Below are positions 29,951 through 42,484 of a stretch of DNA of 64,000 nucleotides, piece after piece. The DNA lies in contig NW_026991398.1 in NCBI RefSeq assembly GCF_036370855.1, forward strand, positions 1 to 64,000. Direction: 5' to 3'. Below the pieces are notes generated by a model. The model ran no database searches and was not told the origin of the DNA. It was given only the letters and a program-made list of their open reading frames with translations. Made by a program: the position numbers and the translations under genes. This DNA is from Dromaius novaehollandiae (Eukaryota > Chordata > Aves > Casuariiformes > Dromaiidae). Position 1 is the first letter of the stretch; every line of letters starts with the position of its first letter.

Positions 29951-32190
29951 TCTGGACATATGAACTTTCCATAGTTCTCCAGGTTTCCTCCTCCCCTTGC
30001 TCTTTATCCATTCAGATACTCAGCTTTCTAGCTCTGCTCTGAGCTTCAGGGAGTCTGAAGCTTGCCTCCTCTTTCAAGAATCTAACTCTCTCTTTACCCA
30101 GCTCCTTAGCTGTATTTCCATCTAGCTGTATCTCTCCTACCTAAAACATTTCAAGGAAGATTATTGCTTGTGGAAAGTGGAGCTCACTGTAGGCAGCTTG
30201 GACTTAACATACACTATAGCAGTGTATTTGACTTTTTAGTAAACTTGATCATATTTTATTTTTCTTTGTTTGTAGTTAAGAAAAATCCTCCCGTGTCTGC
30301 AGCTAGACCTCTAAGGCAAGCAGGTGGGAATTGGTGCAGAGGAGCTGTAACATTCAGCTACCGCCTTGAGTGGAAAAGCGTTAGATTTTAGCAAGAGTGA
30401 TGCAAGTCCCCAGTGGCTGAAGAGGGAAATTGTAGGGTTGGGGAGCTGGGAGGAAGGTTGTCCATGCAGGTCTCTTCTCAAAACTGCTGCTTTTCCTCCA
30501 TGTCCAGACCTCATTAGGAGACACTTTGGATCCATATCAATTGGAGAGGGTGGACATCACTTATTCTGCAACATGAAGAATAAAGAAAGCTTAAAAAGCA
30601 GACATCTTTGTTTTACAGGTGCTCACTGAAACCTTGCTCTTGTAAATACACTCCTTTAAGGAAAGGGCATCTTCTCAGAGGCCTTGCTGGCAGAGACGCC
30701 AGCCATGGACAAGAGGACAATGACCTCAGTTCTGTTGGGAGCTTTGAGCCCTGGCAGTGCCCTGGGCTGTCTCCACCACAGCCTTTCCTATGCTGTCCCA
30801 TGCCTGTGCCTGTTTCCCTGCAGACAGGAGATACCCAACATGCTTCCCCACCTTCCTTTCACCCCAGGATATCTCCACCTCTACTGATGTCTCTCTGTCC
30901 TCACTTGCTTTTCCTTGAAACACAAAGCCAGGGGCTGATCACAGGCTCCCTCTGGGTGACCTGTGGCACCACAGCAGTATCCTACGAGTGACATTTCCTT
31001 TTCCTAATGTCACAGCTGAGCTCCACAAGCTGCTGTTTGTGGCTGTTTCCCCTTCTCTTGCTGCTTCCCACTACCAAAAAAAGCTCCATCATCTCTGAAA
31101 CCACCCTTCAAGCAGTCACAGGTTCCTACTCTACTGCCCTCAGCCTCCCCTTCCCCAGGCTAAAGAAGCCCAGGTCCTTCAGCCTCTTCATAAAGGCCTT
31201 TTCCTTTAGACCCATAACCTTATCTTCGCAGACCTCCTCTGGACCCTCTCCAGTTCCTCCCCATTCCTCCAGCACTGGACATCCCACACTGGGACACCCT
31301 ATTCTAGATGTGGCCACACCAGTGCTGAGACGAGGGGGATAATAATTCACCTTGTCTGGGTGGCCGCTCACTCCCTAATGCAGCCCCGTATGCAGCTGGC
31401 CTGATTTATGGTGAGCACGCAGCACTGGCTCATGTGGCATCCCTTGCAATGTCCAGGTCCTTCTCCTCAGGGTCACTCCTCTACTGGTCAAGTCTCAGCC
31501 TGTCCTCATGCACAGGCTGTTCTGCCCCCTGATACAGCACCTGTCATTTCTCCTTGTACAACGCCATGAAGTTTCTGTCAGCCAAATCCCCAAGTCTTTC
31601 AAGACCCCTCGGCTTTGTACCACTGTTCTCCACCCTTTGAGCCAGGTGACCTCCTGCTCATTCCCCACACCCTCCATTGCTTACTCCTCCATCCCACCTC
31701 TCCCCAGTTTGGCTACAAAGATGTTATGGAAGACCGTGTCAAAGGCCTTCCTAAATTCAAAGTATACAGCAGGCACTGCACTCCCCTTGTCCACACAGCC
31801 AGTCATCCCATCACAGAAGGCAGTCAGACTGGTCAGGCACAATTTGCCCTCGATGACTTCGTGCTGGCTGTTCCTGACCCCTTCACGTGGCTGGAACTAG
31901 CTCCAGGAAGATTTGCTCCCCAGGGACTGAGGTGACGCTGACCAGCCCATCACTCTCCAGATCCTCTTTCCTGTCCTTCTTGAAGATGGATGTGATGTTT
32001 GGCAGGCAGGAGGTGAGGGCCAGGGGCCAGGCAGCGGCTGTGGGTCTGTGCCAGCTCCTGCTGCATCACTGGTGCCTGCAGTGTGGAGAACAGGGACAGA
32101 GGACGAGGCAGCACGGGGGTGGTGGCAGGTTGGCAGGGGCCAGTTGGCAGGGGCCAGTGGGAGCTGCAGCGAGAGGTTGTGCCCGTGCCA
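29951..32190. other. 2.24 kb segment present only in unit A
   Basis: Unit B reads straight from CATCAGACTA (50915-50924) to CCCTCCCAGC (50925), while unit A has 2240 bp between. The segment is an inverted copy of the module type at about 59050-62050: 30164-31080 is the reverse complement of sequence like 60540-62100 and 40690-41160, followed by minus-strand CR1. No target duplication is evident. Confidence 0.7.
31090..31900 (-). mobile_element. CR1 LINE ORF2 and 3' part, inverted
   Basis: On the minus strand, reverse-transcriptase sequence around the K-A-F-D-T-V type motif lies at about 31900-31700. The late ORF2 region (L-K-D-L-G-F-F-S-L-G-K-G-R-L-R) lies at about 31190-31140. Both are decayed, with the part between shortened. 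Confidence 0.7.
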
Positions 32191-33358
32191 CCCTCCCAGC
32201 AATACGGGGACATACAAGGAGCGTGCTCTGCCTGTTGTGGTGCTCAGGGCAGCTCCCCAAGGCTGGTACAGCTTTGCCTGAGGGACGTCATGGTCCTCCA
32301 GCACAGCTGCAGCAAGAACAAGAGCTCGTGGGCCAGGCCATCATCCCCCTGGCACAGGCCATGCGACAGCCTTCGGTGTCCCGTCCCCCCACAGCCCTCC
32401 TGCTTTGGCAGCCCCCACAGTTTCTGCACCTTGCCCAGCCCTGGCCATGTCCCACGCAGGGGTCAGCACACAGCCGTCCCCAGGGCCTGCTGGGGTCTGG
32501 GCCAGCAGAGAGGCTGCCTAGGCCTGGCTCTTCCCCTCCATACAGGCACTGAGCCCAGCAGGAATGAATTGGCCGCACAGCAAGACTCACCCATAAACCT
32601 GAGCTGTGCAGCCAGGGCTGCAAATGGCCTCCACTCTCCTGCACCCGGCATGTCTTGCTTCCCCTCCACGAGACCTGGCTCTGCCCCACAATCCCATCGG
32701 TGTGTGTCCTCACCCAGGGAGGGCATCAGTGCTGGCCTGCCTGGCCATTGCTGCAGCCTCCCCTGTGCTCCCCGCAGGGCCCCGAGCTGGCGGTGCTGCT
32801 CTGCAGAGCGAGCGGGTTGTGGTGCCCCAGGGCCACGGGGTGACTCTGCACTGGCCGTGGTGGTTGGGGTGAGAAGCAGACCCAGCTGGACGGGCATCAT
32901 TGCACCTGACAACCTTCTACCAAGGGGTCTGTGGCCATGGATGATGCTCTGGAAAATCATAGGACATTTCAAATGGCGCAGGCTGTGTTCTGGTGTGTCC
33001 CGAGATCCAGCCCAGGGTTTTCCATTGAAGGTGACATGAACCCCTCTCCAGGCTCCCTTCCCTCTGCCTGCAGGGTCCCCACTGTGGGCATCTGTCACCA
33101 GTCCTGCATAGGCCAGACAGTCCCAGGCAGATAGCGCTTGACTATTCAGCACCTCCAGGAGCACTGGGCACCCACAAGTCAGAGCTGAATGCAGCCCTCA
33201 TTCCCTAACACAGCACCCCATGAGCTCATCGCCTTGAGACCATGGATACTTCCCAGAAAGCAACAGTCCTTTTCAGGGTGAAAGCACTTGAGTGCATTCT
33301 TTGCTCCAGCTCTGGAAGAAGAAAGCAACTTTCAAGCACTGCACTGAGGAAATCCCCT
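32191..33358. other. 3' flank of OR in unit A
   Basis: GC-rich non-coding sequence shared with 50925-52103, 6060-6860 and 19240-20120. The overlapping open frames on both strands are by-products of GC content. No gene is supported. Confidence 0.65.
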
Positions 33359-33364
33359 TTTATT
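33359..33364 (-). terminator. Poly(A) signal of unit A OR
   Basis: AATAAA on the gene strand, 184 nt past the stop codon, matching the other ORs. Confidence 0.6.
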
Positions 33365-33547
33365 AGAGACCGGCCAGCTCTGACACAGTGACGGACACAT
33401 TCACAAAAGGCCTCTGGGTCAGACAGGCTGGGTTTGTGCCTCTGGAGAAGTGGGATGAATTTAAATACCTCTGAACAAACATAGGTGCCCAAAGCACAAA
33501 AGTTGTCTGAGAAATTTAGAAATCACCTGTGAAGAGGGATGGGCAGC

Positions 33548-34483
33548 TTATTCCTGCTGAACTAGTACCACTTGAATCAGTTTCTTCAGTGCTTCCTTGA
33601 GCTCCTTGTTCCTCATGCTGTAGATGAGGGGGTTCACTGCTGGAGGCACCACCGAGTACAGAACAGCCACCACCAGATCCAGAGATGGGGAGGAGGGGGA
33701 GGGGGGCTTCAGGTAGGCAAACATGCCAGTGCTGACAAACAGGGAGACCATGGCCAGGTGCGGGAGGCACATGGAAAAGGCTTTGTGCTGGCCCTGCTCA
33801 GAGGGGATCCTCAGCACAGCAGTGAAGATCTGCACGTAGGACACCACAATGAAAATGAAACACACAAAGACAACAGAAGGAGTAGCCACAAAAAATCCAA
33901 CTTCCCTGAGGTAGGCGTCTGCGCAGGAGAGCTTGAGGATCTGGGGAACTTCACAGAAGAACTGCCCCACGACATTGCCTTGGCAGAGTGGTATTGAAAG
34001 TGTGTTAGCAGTGTGCAGCACAGCAGTGAGAAACCCACTGGCCCAGACAGCTGCTGCCATTTGGACACAAGCTCTGCTGCCCATGAGGGTCCCATAGTGC
34101 AGAGGTCTGCAGATGGCAATGAAGCGATCATATGCCATGGTGGTAAGAATGAAATCCTCTGCTGAAATTAAGAAGAGAAACAAAAAGTCTTGGGCAGCAC
34201 ATCCTGAGTAGGAAATGGCCCTGGTGTCCCACAGGGAATTGGCCATGGATTTGGGGACAGTGGTGGAGATGGAGCCAAGATCAAGGATGGAGAGGTTGAG
34301 GAGGAAGAAGTACATGGGGGTGTGGAGGTGGTGGTTGCAGGCTACGACTGTGATGATGAGGCCATTGCCCAGGAGGGCAGCCAGGTAGATGCCCAGGAAG
34401 AGCGAGAAGTGCAAGAGCTGCAGCTCCCGTGTGTCTGCAAATGCCAAGAGGAGGAACTCGTGGAGGGAGCTACTGTTGGACAT
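33548..34483 (-). CDS. Olfactory receptor, OR14-like (unit A)
   Basis: An intact 311-residue odorant receptor. It has the N-terminal N-S-S site, L-L-G-N-G-L in TM1, L-H-T-P-M-Y-F-F in TM2, the conserved Cys before TM3, a normal M-A-Y-D-R-F-I-A-I-C-R-P-L-H-Y, K-A-F-S-M-C-L-P-H-L in TM6 and N-P-L-I-Y-S-M-R-N-K-E in TM7. All signalling motifs are therefore standard, unlike the ORs at 7092 and 15644. The frame extends upstream to 34567, but a CTAAC branch point, pyrimidine tract and CAG (34507) put the exon start 23 nt before the ATG at 34483, and that start gives the same length as the other three. Its closest relative here is the OR at 52307. Assignment to the bird-expanded OR14 group is inferred from overall sequence. 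Confidence 0.95.
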   Translation of the reverse strand: MSNSSSLHEFLLLAFADTRELQLLHFSLFLGIYLAALLGNGLIITVVACNHHLHTPMYFFLLNLSILDLGSISTTVPKSMANSLWDTRAISYSGCAAQDFLFLFLISAEDFILTTMAYDRFIAICRPLHYGTLMGSRACVQMAAAVWASGFLTAVLHTANTLSIPLCQGNVVGQFFCEVPQILKLSCADAYLREVGFFVATPSVVFVCFIFIVVSYVQIFTAVLRIPSEQGQHKAFSMCLPHLAMVSLFVSTGMFAYLKPPSPSSPSLDLVVAVLYSVVPPAVNPLIYSMRNKELKEALKKLIQVVLVQQE

Positions 34484-34506
34484 TTGCTGCCTCTGGGCAG
34501 AGGGGA

Positions 34507-34539
34507 CTGTGGAGGGAGGAAAAGATATTGACATGTTAG
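34507..34539 (-). promoter_or_regulatory. Branch point and 3' splice acceptor of unit A OR
   Basis: Gene strand: CCTAACA (CTAAC at 34535-34539), then TTTTCCTCCCTCCACAG ending at 34507. This is the cleanest of the four acceptors. Confidence 0.7.
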
Positions 34540-37500
34540 GACTGACTTGGAACAAAACCCACAGCATTTCTCAGAGCAACTCCCCACATGTCCTTTCCCC
34601 TTAACAGCAGGACCTTCCTTCACCTCCTTCACCTACTCTAGTCTGTGCTTTCGGAGTCTGCCATGGGGAACAGGGTCCTCTGTCCACAGGCTCCAGAGGA
34701 GTCAGCCCTGCTTGTTACACCGACACTCAGAATCAAAACAGGATGATCAGTCATTGTGCAGTGACAAAGTGTCCTTGCAGTGCTGTCAGCGGGATTAGGT
34801 GAGACTCCTGGACCCCTGTTTGGCTCAGTTCCAATCCTGTTGGCTGGGGACCCACGTGACCACCCAGCACATGCATAATTCATTGCTCTTGATACACCTT
34901 AACAGCATAGTATGTGACAATTACTGCAGGAACACTTTGACTCTTTACAAATGTCTTTGCTATGCACAATCAGATCACTGTTGCAGCAAGGACACTTCAG
35001 GACACTCCACCCAGGATGGTTATCAACACATTTTGGCATACAAATTGGACTAGACACAGCAGGATTTGCCACAGGGGAATTTCTAGAACCTTCAGAAATT
35101 CCCACCTGCAGGGCTGCCATAACTCTCAGTCAAATATTTAATTGCCTAGGTCTAGTCAATCACCTAGTTTCAAGTTGGTCTGTTGTCTCATGACAACCTG
35201 TTCTCTCATCTGTGCAGATGACTGGCCAGGAAATTCTTGGGCCAGGCAAGGAGCTAATGACCAAAGTGCTCTGGGTGTGCACACAAGCGTAGCCCTGGTA
35301 CCCAGCCAAACCACAAGTATGACTCCAGAACAAAACGGATTTTTCATATCTGAAAGCCACCTGTAACTTCAGTCCCTTAGCTCTCACCAGATGCTCTGCC
35401 ACACTGGGTGCATGGAGATAGCAAAGAGCAGCATGCATTTGGGGGTGGGGTGTGGGGGGCAGTTTCTCACCACACATGGGGCACATCTATTGAAGGGATA
35501 GAAATCCTTTGCTTTTCCCATTACTAGAGAATGCTGAGGGGCAGAAGTGTTTGGGTTAGTGCATTGCCCAAAAGAGGATGTCTCCTCAGCGAGACTTGGT
35601 GCATTCCCCACCCTACAGACTGCATGGCCCAAAGACCCACAGGCTAGAAGGGGTCTTGGACCCCTCACTCCCATGCAAACACCTCCGGATGGGCACGCAG
35701 GAAAGTCTGCATCTTACCCAGCTGTGCAGACCACCCTGCAGAGGAGGTTTTACTCTCAGCCACTGTGTCACACATCTCCCCTCCTGGAGGTCAGGCTGCA
35801 GAGGAGGTGGCTCATATCCTGGATCCCTTGCATTGAGGGCAGAGGCTCTGCTGGGTGGCAGAGGAGACATGGGATGGTGATTCAGGGCAAGGCACCTGCA
35901 TTGCAGAAGCTGTCAGGGAACTGCCCACATCCACCCTCCCACAGCCTTTCCTGTTAAAGGTTTCCTCTCCTTCATGCATCATACTGCTGCTGCCTGGCAC
36001 TGTCCCAGGGGCATCTCCACATTTGCAGGTGCTAAGCAGCAGCTAGGACCAACCCTGAAGAAGCTAATAAACATTTTGGTTGTGCTGCTCATAGGCAGAG
36101 GGGTACCTGAAAGGATTTGCTGAGGTTCCTTGCAGACCTTTTGATCTCTCAGTGTAACAACAGTTCAGGGCTTGCAGTTTCTTGTCTAAACCCAGCACCT
36201 CTGTTTCCAAACCCGTTCAAAGAAGGAAAGCTTAAGCACAGACTGAGGAAGGAAAGCTCTGCCCTTTGCAGGTATGACCAACATATACTTTCCTTCTGAA
36301 AAGTCCCCTTCAGAAAATGTCCTGGGGGTGAGCTGGAGCTGAGAGCAGCCCTGAGCCATGCATCACCCTCTCAACAGGAGAATGAACCTGCCCTGATGCT
36401 GGTCACTCCTTTCGCCCAGAGCTTCTCCCTGCAGCACCATAGGGAGTTCCCTGGGCAGGCTGAGTGCTGACCTTCGCAGGCAGCAGAGTCACTGCCTGGG
36501 TGCACAGCACCCCAGGGGCGCAGGGACACTGCTCTGAGTTACAGCCTGTGCAGACCTGAGTGCCCTCCCTGGCTTCACACCCCTGCACCACCCTCTGAAG
36601 AATGTAGCTGTGATGACCTGTCAATCTGACGGTGTGGCTGGGAATCTCTGCTCTAAAGCACCACCTGCTCCAAACAGGAGAAGCTGGCAGAGCTGCCCTG
36701 ACAGACCCTATCAGCTGTGGAAGGTGCCAGCTGCAGAATAAACTGCCAGGAACCACAGCAGTGTTGCCAGAGCCAGAGACTTACTGTGTCAAGGGCTGTG
36801 AAGATTTCTCCTCACAGTGAGCTCTCAGCCGTCCTCCTGTTCCTGACTGTCTTTAAATTCTGAGCTGCTCATCTCATCCTGGACCCTGCAGACAGCACCC
36901 TGAGTCTTGCTGCTCCTTTAAGAGCAGCTGCTCCTGGACAGAGCTGTCTCTCTGCAGCACCTGCCAGGTTGTCATGGGCTCCTGCAGTCCCAGAGGCCAG
37001 GCCCAGCTCAGGAGTAGAGGCCCAGCTGAAGACGTGACTTTCTCTGTGCCCTGTGCATCCTCGAGATGTTCCTGGGGCTCCAGGGCTGACAGTTCCTGAA
37101 AGGCAGCAGGGTCACCCAAGGGAAATGTCCACTGAAGTAGACAAAAATAATCACCAATGGTCCCTCCCTAAACAGTGGAGAGAGACTGATTTCAGGATTG
37201 CAGCTGCTCTCACCAGAGGATGGTTATATGAAAGAGGTGGAAATGTCTCACTCTAGAAGGCCCTGCTCCCATCTCAGAAGAAGACAGGACACCTGCAAAA
37301 GACGAGAAGCCAGTTCGTTGATTTGTGCTTCAGGGAGTGATTTAGAGGAAGAAATCAATACATCTAATGCCCATTGAGAAGCCCCTTGGGATGGACTGGC
37401 ATTCAGCCTCCTGTGCACTCCACAAACTCACAGGAGGTGGGATTCCCCTTGCCCAAGTTTTGGGGGGCATAACATGGGTGTCTGCAGGCAATCTCCTTGC

Positions 37501-38569
37501 CCAAGCTCCCATTGTGATCAATGGAGATGAAGGGTGGGCGCCAGTTGTATACAAACACACACTTTTGGACATCCGAGGTGCCAGAGATGGTCCAACACGT
37601 TTACCAGTGTCCCTTGCTCTGATGGAGCAAGTAGGAGACCCGCATCCTTCTGGAGCATCAGCCAGGGACCAGGTGGAGAATCTCTTTGGCCATCTGAAAT
37701 GACACTTGATGTCTACTACTGCAAGAGCTCCCCTCACTCGGAAGCTGAAATGTATGCAGATCCCAGCATTGCAAATAGCTCAGGTAATTCAGGGCAGATA
37801 CTTGATTTAATGCAATGACAAGAGGCCTGCAGGGCTGTCAAAGGCATGGGGTGTCCAGCAGAACCACCATGCTTCTAGCAGGTACAGCACGGCATCTAAA
37901 GGAAGACCAGGCCCTTTTGGAGTGGTTGCTGGGCAAGTGCCCCAGGGCATCTCAGCTTTCCTACCTGTGCCCAGACAATGGATCCCCACCGCTGCCTTTA
38001 GGCAAAGTCCTTGCCATCTACATCCAAGCATGCTGCAAAGATGGAAGGCACATCACACCAAGGTCTGCACGCATATGCCCAGACTCTCAAACCCTGCTTG
38101 TTTTCCTCTCCCTAAACCTTTTCTGATTCCCAATGATAGAAACAGGGACTGTGCTAATGATTCAGCTGCAGCATGGCTGGATTGCAGGCTGTTCAGGCCC
38201 AGGGACTATCTCAGGGCCACCTTGTCCTTCCTGGACATCCGGTCACCTCCATCACAGGCCCCAAGGTGCTGCAAAGTCACCTTGGGCACAGATGCTACAG
38301 ACTCAACTCAGGCACCAAACACCTCTCCTGCCATGGCTGCATGGCCCAGCTCTGTTTGTCTCTGGCCTTGGGTACTGCAGGGTTTGCTCTCTTAGTCAGT
38401 GCCTCATATCATCATTACATTGCCATCTGCTATCTACACCAGCAGGTCTCTATGCTGAACTTTGGCCTTTGCATACATGGTGTCCTTTGCTCCTGGGAAC
38501 AGGTTTCACAGCAACAATGCTGTGCTCAGCCCTGGTGCCACAGCTGAGATTCTGCAGCTCAAATATACA
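34540..38569. other. Unit A right flank, non-coding
   Basis: Upstream side of the OR, colinear with 53300-57760 of unit B and, in blocks, with the start of the window. About 500 bp present in unit B (54200-54690) is replaced here by a short GT/G-rich stretch (35440-35465). No gene is supported. A non-coding OR first exon may lie here but cannot be placed. Confidence 0.6.
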
Positions 38570-40090
38570 CAAAGGCACAAAGCCTGGGCCACAAAACAAG
38601 AGGAAGGGGAGATGCACAAGCTGTTGCAGAACGACAAAAGCAACCTTAGGCAACCTGAGGAAGTCTGTGGATCACAGACCCTGGTTCCTATGGGGAGACT
38701 TTAATCTCCCTGGCATTCCCCGGGAGGGCAACACAGCAGGGTAGAAAGAGTATAAGAGGATTCTGGAGGGTGTGGGGGACAACTTCTGAGCACAGCTAAG
38801 CCAGCTAGGTCAACAAGGGTGACACCTTCCTGGACCTGGAACCTGCAAACAAGGAAGAACTGACCAGGGATGTGATAATCAGTGTCAGCCTTGCCTGCAG
38901 TGGCCACAAGGTAGTGGAGCTCCTGCTCTTGAGGGGAGCAAGGAGGAAGAGTAGCAGAGTCCAGACTTCGGATGTCAGAAGTGCAGACGTGGGCCTACTG
39001 GGGAGACTGGTGGAGGAATCCCTTGGGAGGCAGCTCTAAAGGGCAAAGGAGCTCAGGAAAGCTGGCAGGTCTTTAAGGCAACATCCTCCAAGCTCAAGAA
39101 TGGCCCCTACCCAGGAGAACAAGTAGACGTCGCAGGACTCAGTGTGGCTAACTGCACAGCTGAACAAGCGTACAAAAAGGCAGCACACAGGAATGGGCAG
39201 AAGGAAGAGGCTGCAAAGGGGGAATTGTAAAATGTTGTCCAGGGAAGTGTGGAAGCTGTTAGGAAAGCCATAGCTCCTCTAGGATTGATGCTTTCAAGGG
39301 ATGTCAAAGGCACAAAGATGATCTGCTATTCCTTCAGAAACAGTAAAAGCATACACAAGGAAAATGTGAGCCCACGGCTGAATGGGGCAGGGAATCTGGT
39401 ATCAGCAGATGCAGATTGGTCTGGGGAACTCAGTGCCTTTGCTTCAGTCTCCACCAACAAGGTCTCCCAGGCCATTGTGCTTGGAGTTCAGGACTTCCAA
39501 AGAGAAAAACAACCAGCAGTGCCTGAGGGTTGAGTCAGGTACTACTTGCAAGAACACAGGTCTACAGGATTGGATGGACTGGAGCTAAGGGTGCTGAGAG
39601 AGCTGGCTGCCATCTGGCAAGGCCTCTCTCTATCATCTTGGAAAGCTGTGGAGACTCAGGGAGGTCCCAATGACTGGAAAAAAGGCAAACGTTGCATCCA
39701 TCTTCAGAAAAGGCCACAGGGACAGCCTGGGGAACTACAGGCCATTCAGCCTCACTTTGGTCAGGAGAGTGTCATGGACCAAGTCTTCTCTGATCCCCTT
39801 TCTAGGTAAACAAAAGAGGAGAAGGTGACAGGGAGCAGTCAGCATAGATTTACTGAGGGGAAATGATGTGAGCCTCACCAACGTCACGGCCTTCTGTGCT
39901 GAAAGAACTGTATTTGTGGATGAACAGAGAACAGTGAATGTCAGTTAACTCAAGTTTAGGAAGGCTCTTGACACTTTCTCCCACAGTATACTTGCACACC
40001 AGTTAGTGTGCAAGTTAGTCAGACAGCAGTGTGCCCGGGCAGCAAGGAAGGCCAACTGCCTGAAACAGGCTGAAAGCCTCTGACAGACCT
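38570..40090 (+). mobile_element. CR1 LINE ORF2 remnant (unit A)
   Basis: The plus strand shows a CR1 endonuclease end (W-G-D-F-N-L-P-G-I-P near 38693), later ORF2 stretches (L-N-G-A-G-N-L-V near 39380; V-L-R-E-L-A near 39587) and S-Q-H-R-F-T-E-G near 39840, spread over several frames with stops. It breaks off at about 40090, where unit A joins sequence that lies at about 61010 in unit B, so the 3' end and following ~1.1 kb are deleted here. Confidence 0.82.
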
Positions 40091-41994
40091 GATGTGTTTG
40101 TCCCCTATAGCTGTTGTCTCTGCCACTGAGGCCTATGAGTAGACACCAGGGCCTCACTGTCCCCTTGTCCCCTGGGGAGCCCAGGAGGGCTCATGTCATT
40201 GTCTTGCATGAATATTGCACACCCCAACGTGCACGCTGCCCCCAGGAAGAGCCATGGAAAACACATGGGGGAAAGGATCTCCCTTCCCAGGCTCTCAGTG
40301 TCCATGCTTGGCCATTTTGCTTGAAAAACACATCAAGGGTTAACATGGTATCAGAGCCACCTGCACATTTCCTTTGCCTACCTGTAATCAGTGATTACAA
40401 TTTTCTGCTCTAATCAGCCCCCAATGAATCTTTGTTGCTAATGGCCCTCAGTGGGATCTATTAATACTCTACAAAAGTTTGGGATTTTCTTCTGACTTTG
40501 AATTGAACATTTTGCTCAATCTCCTCGCAATAACTGAGGTTCATGGAGTCAGCACCAAATACACCATGGGGCTCATTACAGTGCCAAAAGCCCCAATGAA
40601 CCACGTCTCTCTCTATAATTTTCTTCAAGTAATGTACAGGTAATTGGTTACAGCAGTGTAGCTGAAAGACAGTGACTTCAGTTAGAACCTAATGTAAAGG
40701 TATTTCTGCTTTTTAAGGTTTTTCTGATTAGTATTGTTATCCAGCTTTCACAATAAGTGACAGCAACATTCTCCAAATGATATAGATCCAGAGTGTCTCC
40801 TAAGGAAGTGTGGACATGCAGGAAAAGCAGTGTCCCAGACGTCAGACGCTGTATGGGCAATCTTCTTCCCCATCTCCTTAAACCTGCCATTGCCCTCATC
40901 AGCCACCTGGGACTTGCACCACTCCTGTTAAAGTCAAACCTTTCTCCACTGAAGTCTGCAAATGAATGTTACAGCTCATATGCCCCACTTCCCAGCTGCT
41001 TTCCTTAGAGAACGAGCTGCAAATAGACACAGAAGAATTTTTCTTCATTGCAAGCCAGAAGGGGGAAAAAAAAAAAGGCATGCTATAGTTTTGTAAAATT
41101 AATTACACTCCTGAACTGTATGCTGAGTCCAAGCTGCCTCCAGTGAGGTCCCCTTTCCACAAGGGACAGCCTGGCTAGAAAAGTTTTGGATAGATAGGAA
41201 ATGCTAGAGAGAAACAGAATGAAGGACTTGCCCAGAGGAACAAGTTTTAAACTCCTCACAGTGCAAATCAGCAGCGCAGTATGGGAATGAACAAAGAGTA
41301 ATGGAAGGAGTTACAGTGTTACAGTGCCCAGATAGGGTGCTGTAAAGGGGTGTTAGAAATTGTTAATGTAATCAGGACATGTGGAAAAAGAGGAGAGAGC
41401 CATACAGCTCCTGGGGGTCCTGCACCATGCTGGTGGCTCTGCTGCTCTTGGGCATCTTGGACCAGGTTGTGTTTCTGTACAAAAGTCTGGAAAACACTCT
41501 ATGCAAGCCCCCGGAGAGGAGGGATTTTTCTGGACAGTCAGACAACCCAGGCAGGACTCAGGCATGTCAAGGGAAACCCATCCCACCCACACCAAACCCA
41601 CTGCTCTCAATCCTGGGACCTTCCCGGGCCCTCAGACCAGGAGCAGGAGGGGGTTTGGGAGCATGGCCACGTCCCAGACAAGCCTCTGTCAGCTCTTCAG
41701 CTCCACAACATGTCATAGCTTCAAGTGAGCTCTCTAAAGCAACACTTCCCATGGCCCTGGTGCACTGGCCAGACTTTGGGCAGACACCCAGGAGACAGGG
41801 CAGAGAAAGGACAGAGACCTCAGGGTGCACAGCTGGGCTCACAGCATCACAGAGGGGGTGCCACGGGGTGGATAAGCAACCCAAAGAAGTAAAGGAATCC
41901 TTCCTTTTGCAATGACTTGGAAAGCCCCATCTCTGACAGCATTCAAGGGGGATGGAGTCTCCCTTCTGCAAGAGTCACCCCGGGACTGTGCAAA
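40091..41994. other. Unit A non-coding segment
   Basis: Matches 61010-62900 in unit B and, in part, 4200-4900 near the window start. AT-rich near 40690-41160. No gene seen. Confidence 0.6.
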
Positions 41995-42484
41995 GACTAG
42001 GAAGGGGAGGAAGACTGGTTGTAGGGACATTCTCAAGCTTCAGCAGCTGCAGAGGTGGGAGCTCTTCACCTCACAAGCTTCTGAATGAGCCCAAATGTAG
42101 GTCCTGTGGCACTGCACCACCTTACGGGCTCTGCACCGGAGCCTGGACAGCAGCACTGTGGTGTGTGGGCATGTCCTGAGAAGCCCAGAGTCAAAACTGT
42201 GGGAGATCCAGGGTGCCAGGGCTGTAAAGCCTCTCAGGAGACTAGGAAGGGGAGGAAGACTGGTTGTAGGGACATTCTCAAGCTTCAGCAGCTGCAGAGG
42301 TGGGAGCTCTTCACCTCACAAGCTTCTGAATGAGCCCAAATGTAGGTCCTGTGGCACTGCACCACCTTACGGGCTCTGCACCGGAGCCTGGACAGCAGCA
42401 CTGTGGTGTGTGGGCATGTCCTGAGAAGCCCAGAGTCAAAACTGTGGGAGATCCAGGGTGCCAGGGCTGTAAAGCCTCTCAGGA
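41995..42484. repeat. Perfect 245-bp tandem duplication
   Basis: 41995-42239 is repeated directly at 42240-42484 with no difference that I can find. Both copies begin GACTAGGAAGGGGAGGAAGA. Unit B has only one copy (near 62917), so this arose in unit A after the A/B duplication and is recent. Confidence 0.93.

Noticed and set aside
31887-33164. Several 140-318-residue frames on both strands in the OR 3' flank
   Set aside because: Same GC-rich flank effect; the frames are not conserved in the matching parts of unit B or the 8.55 kb copies.
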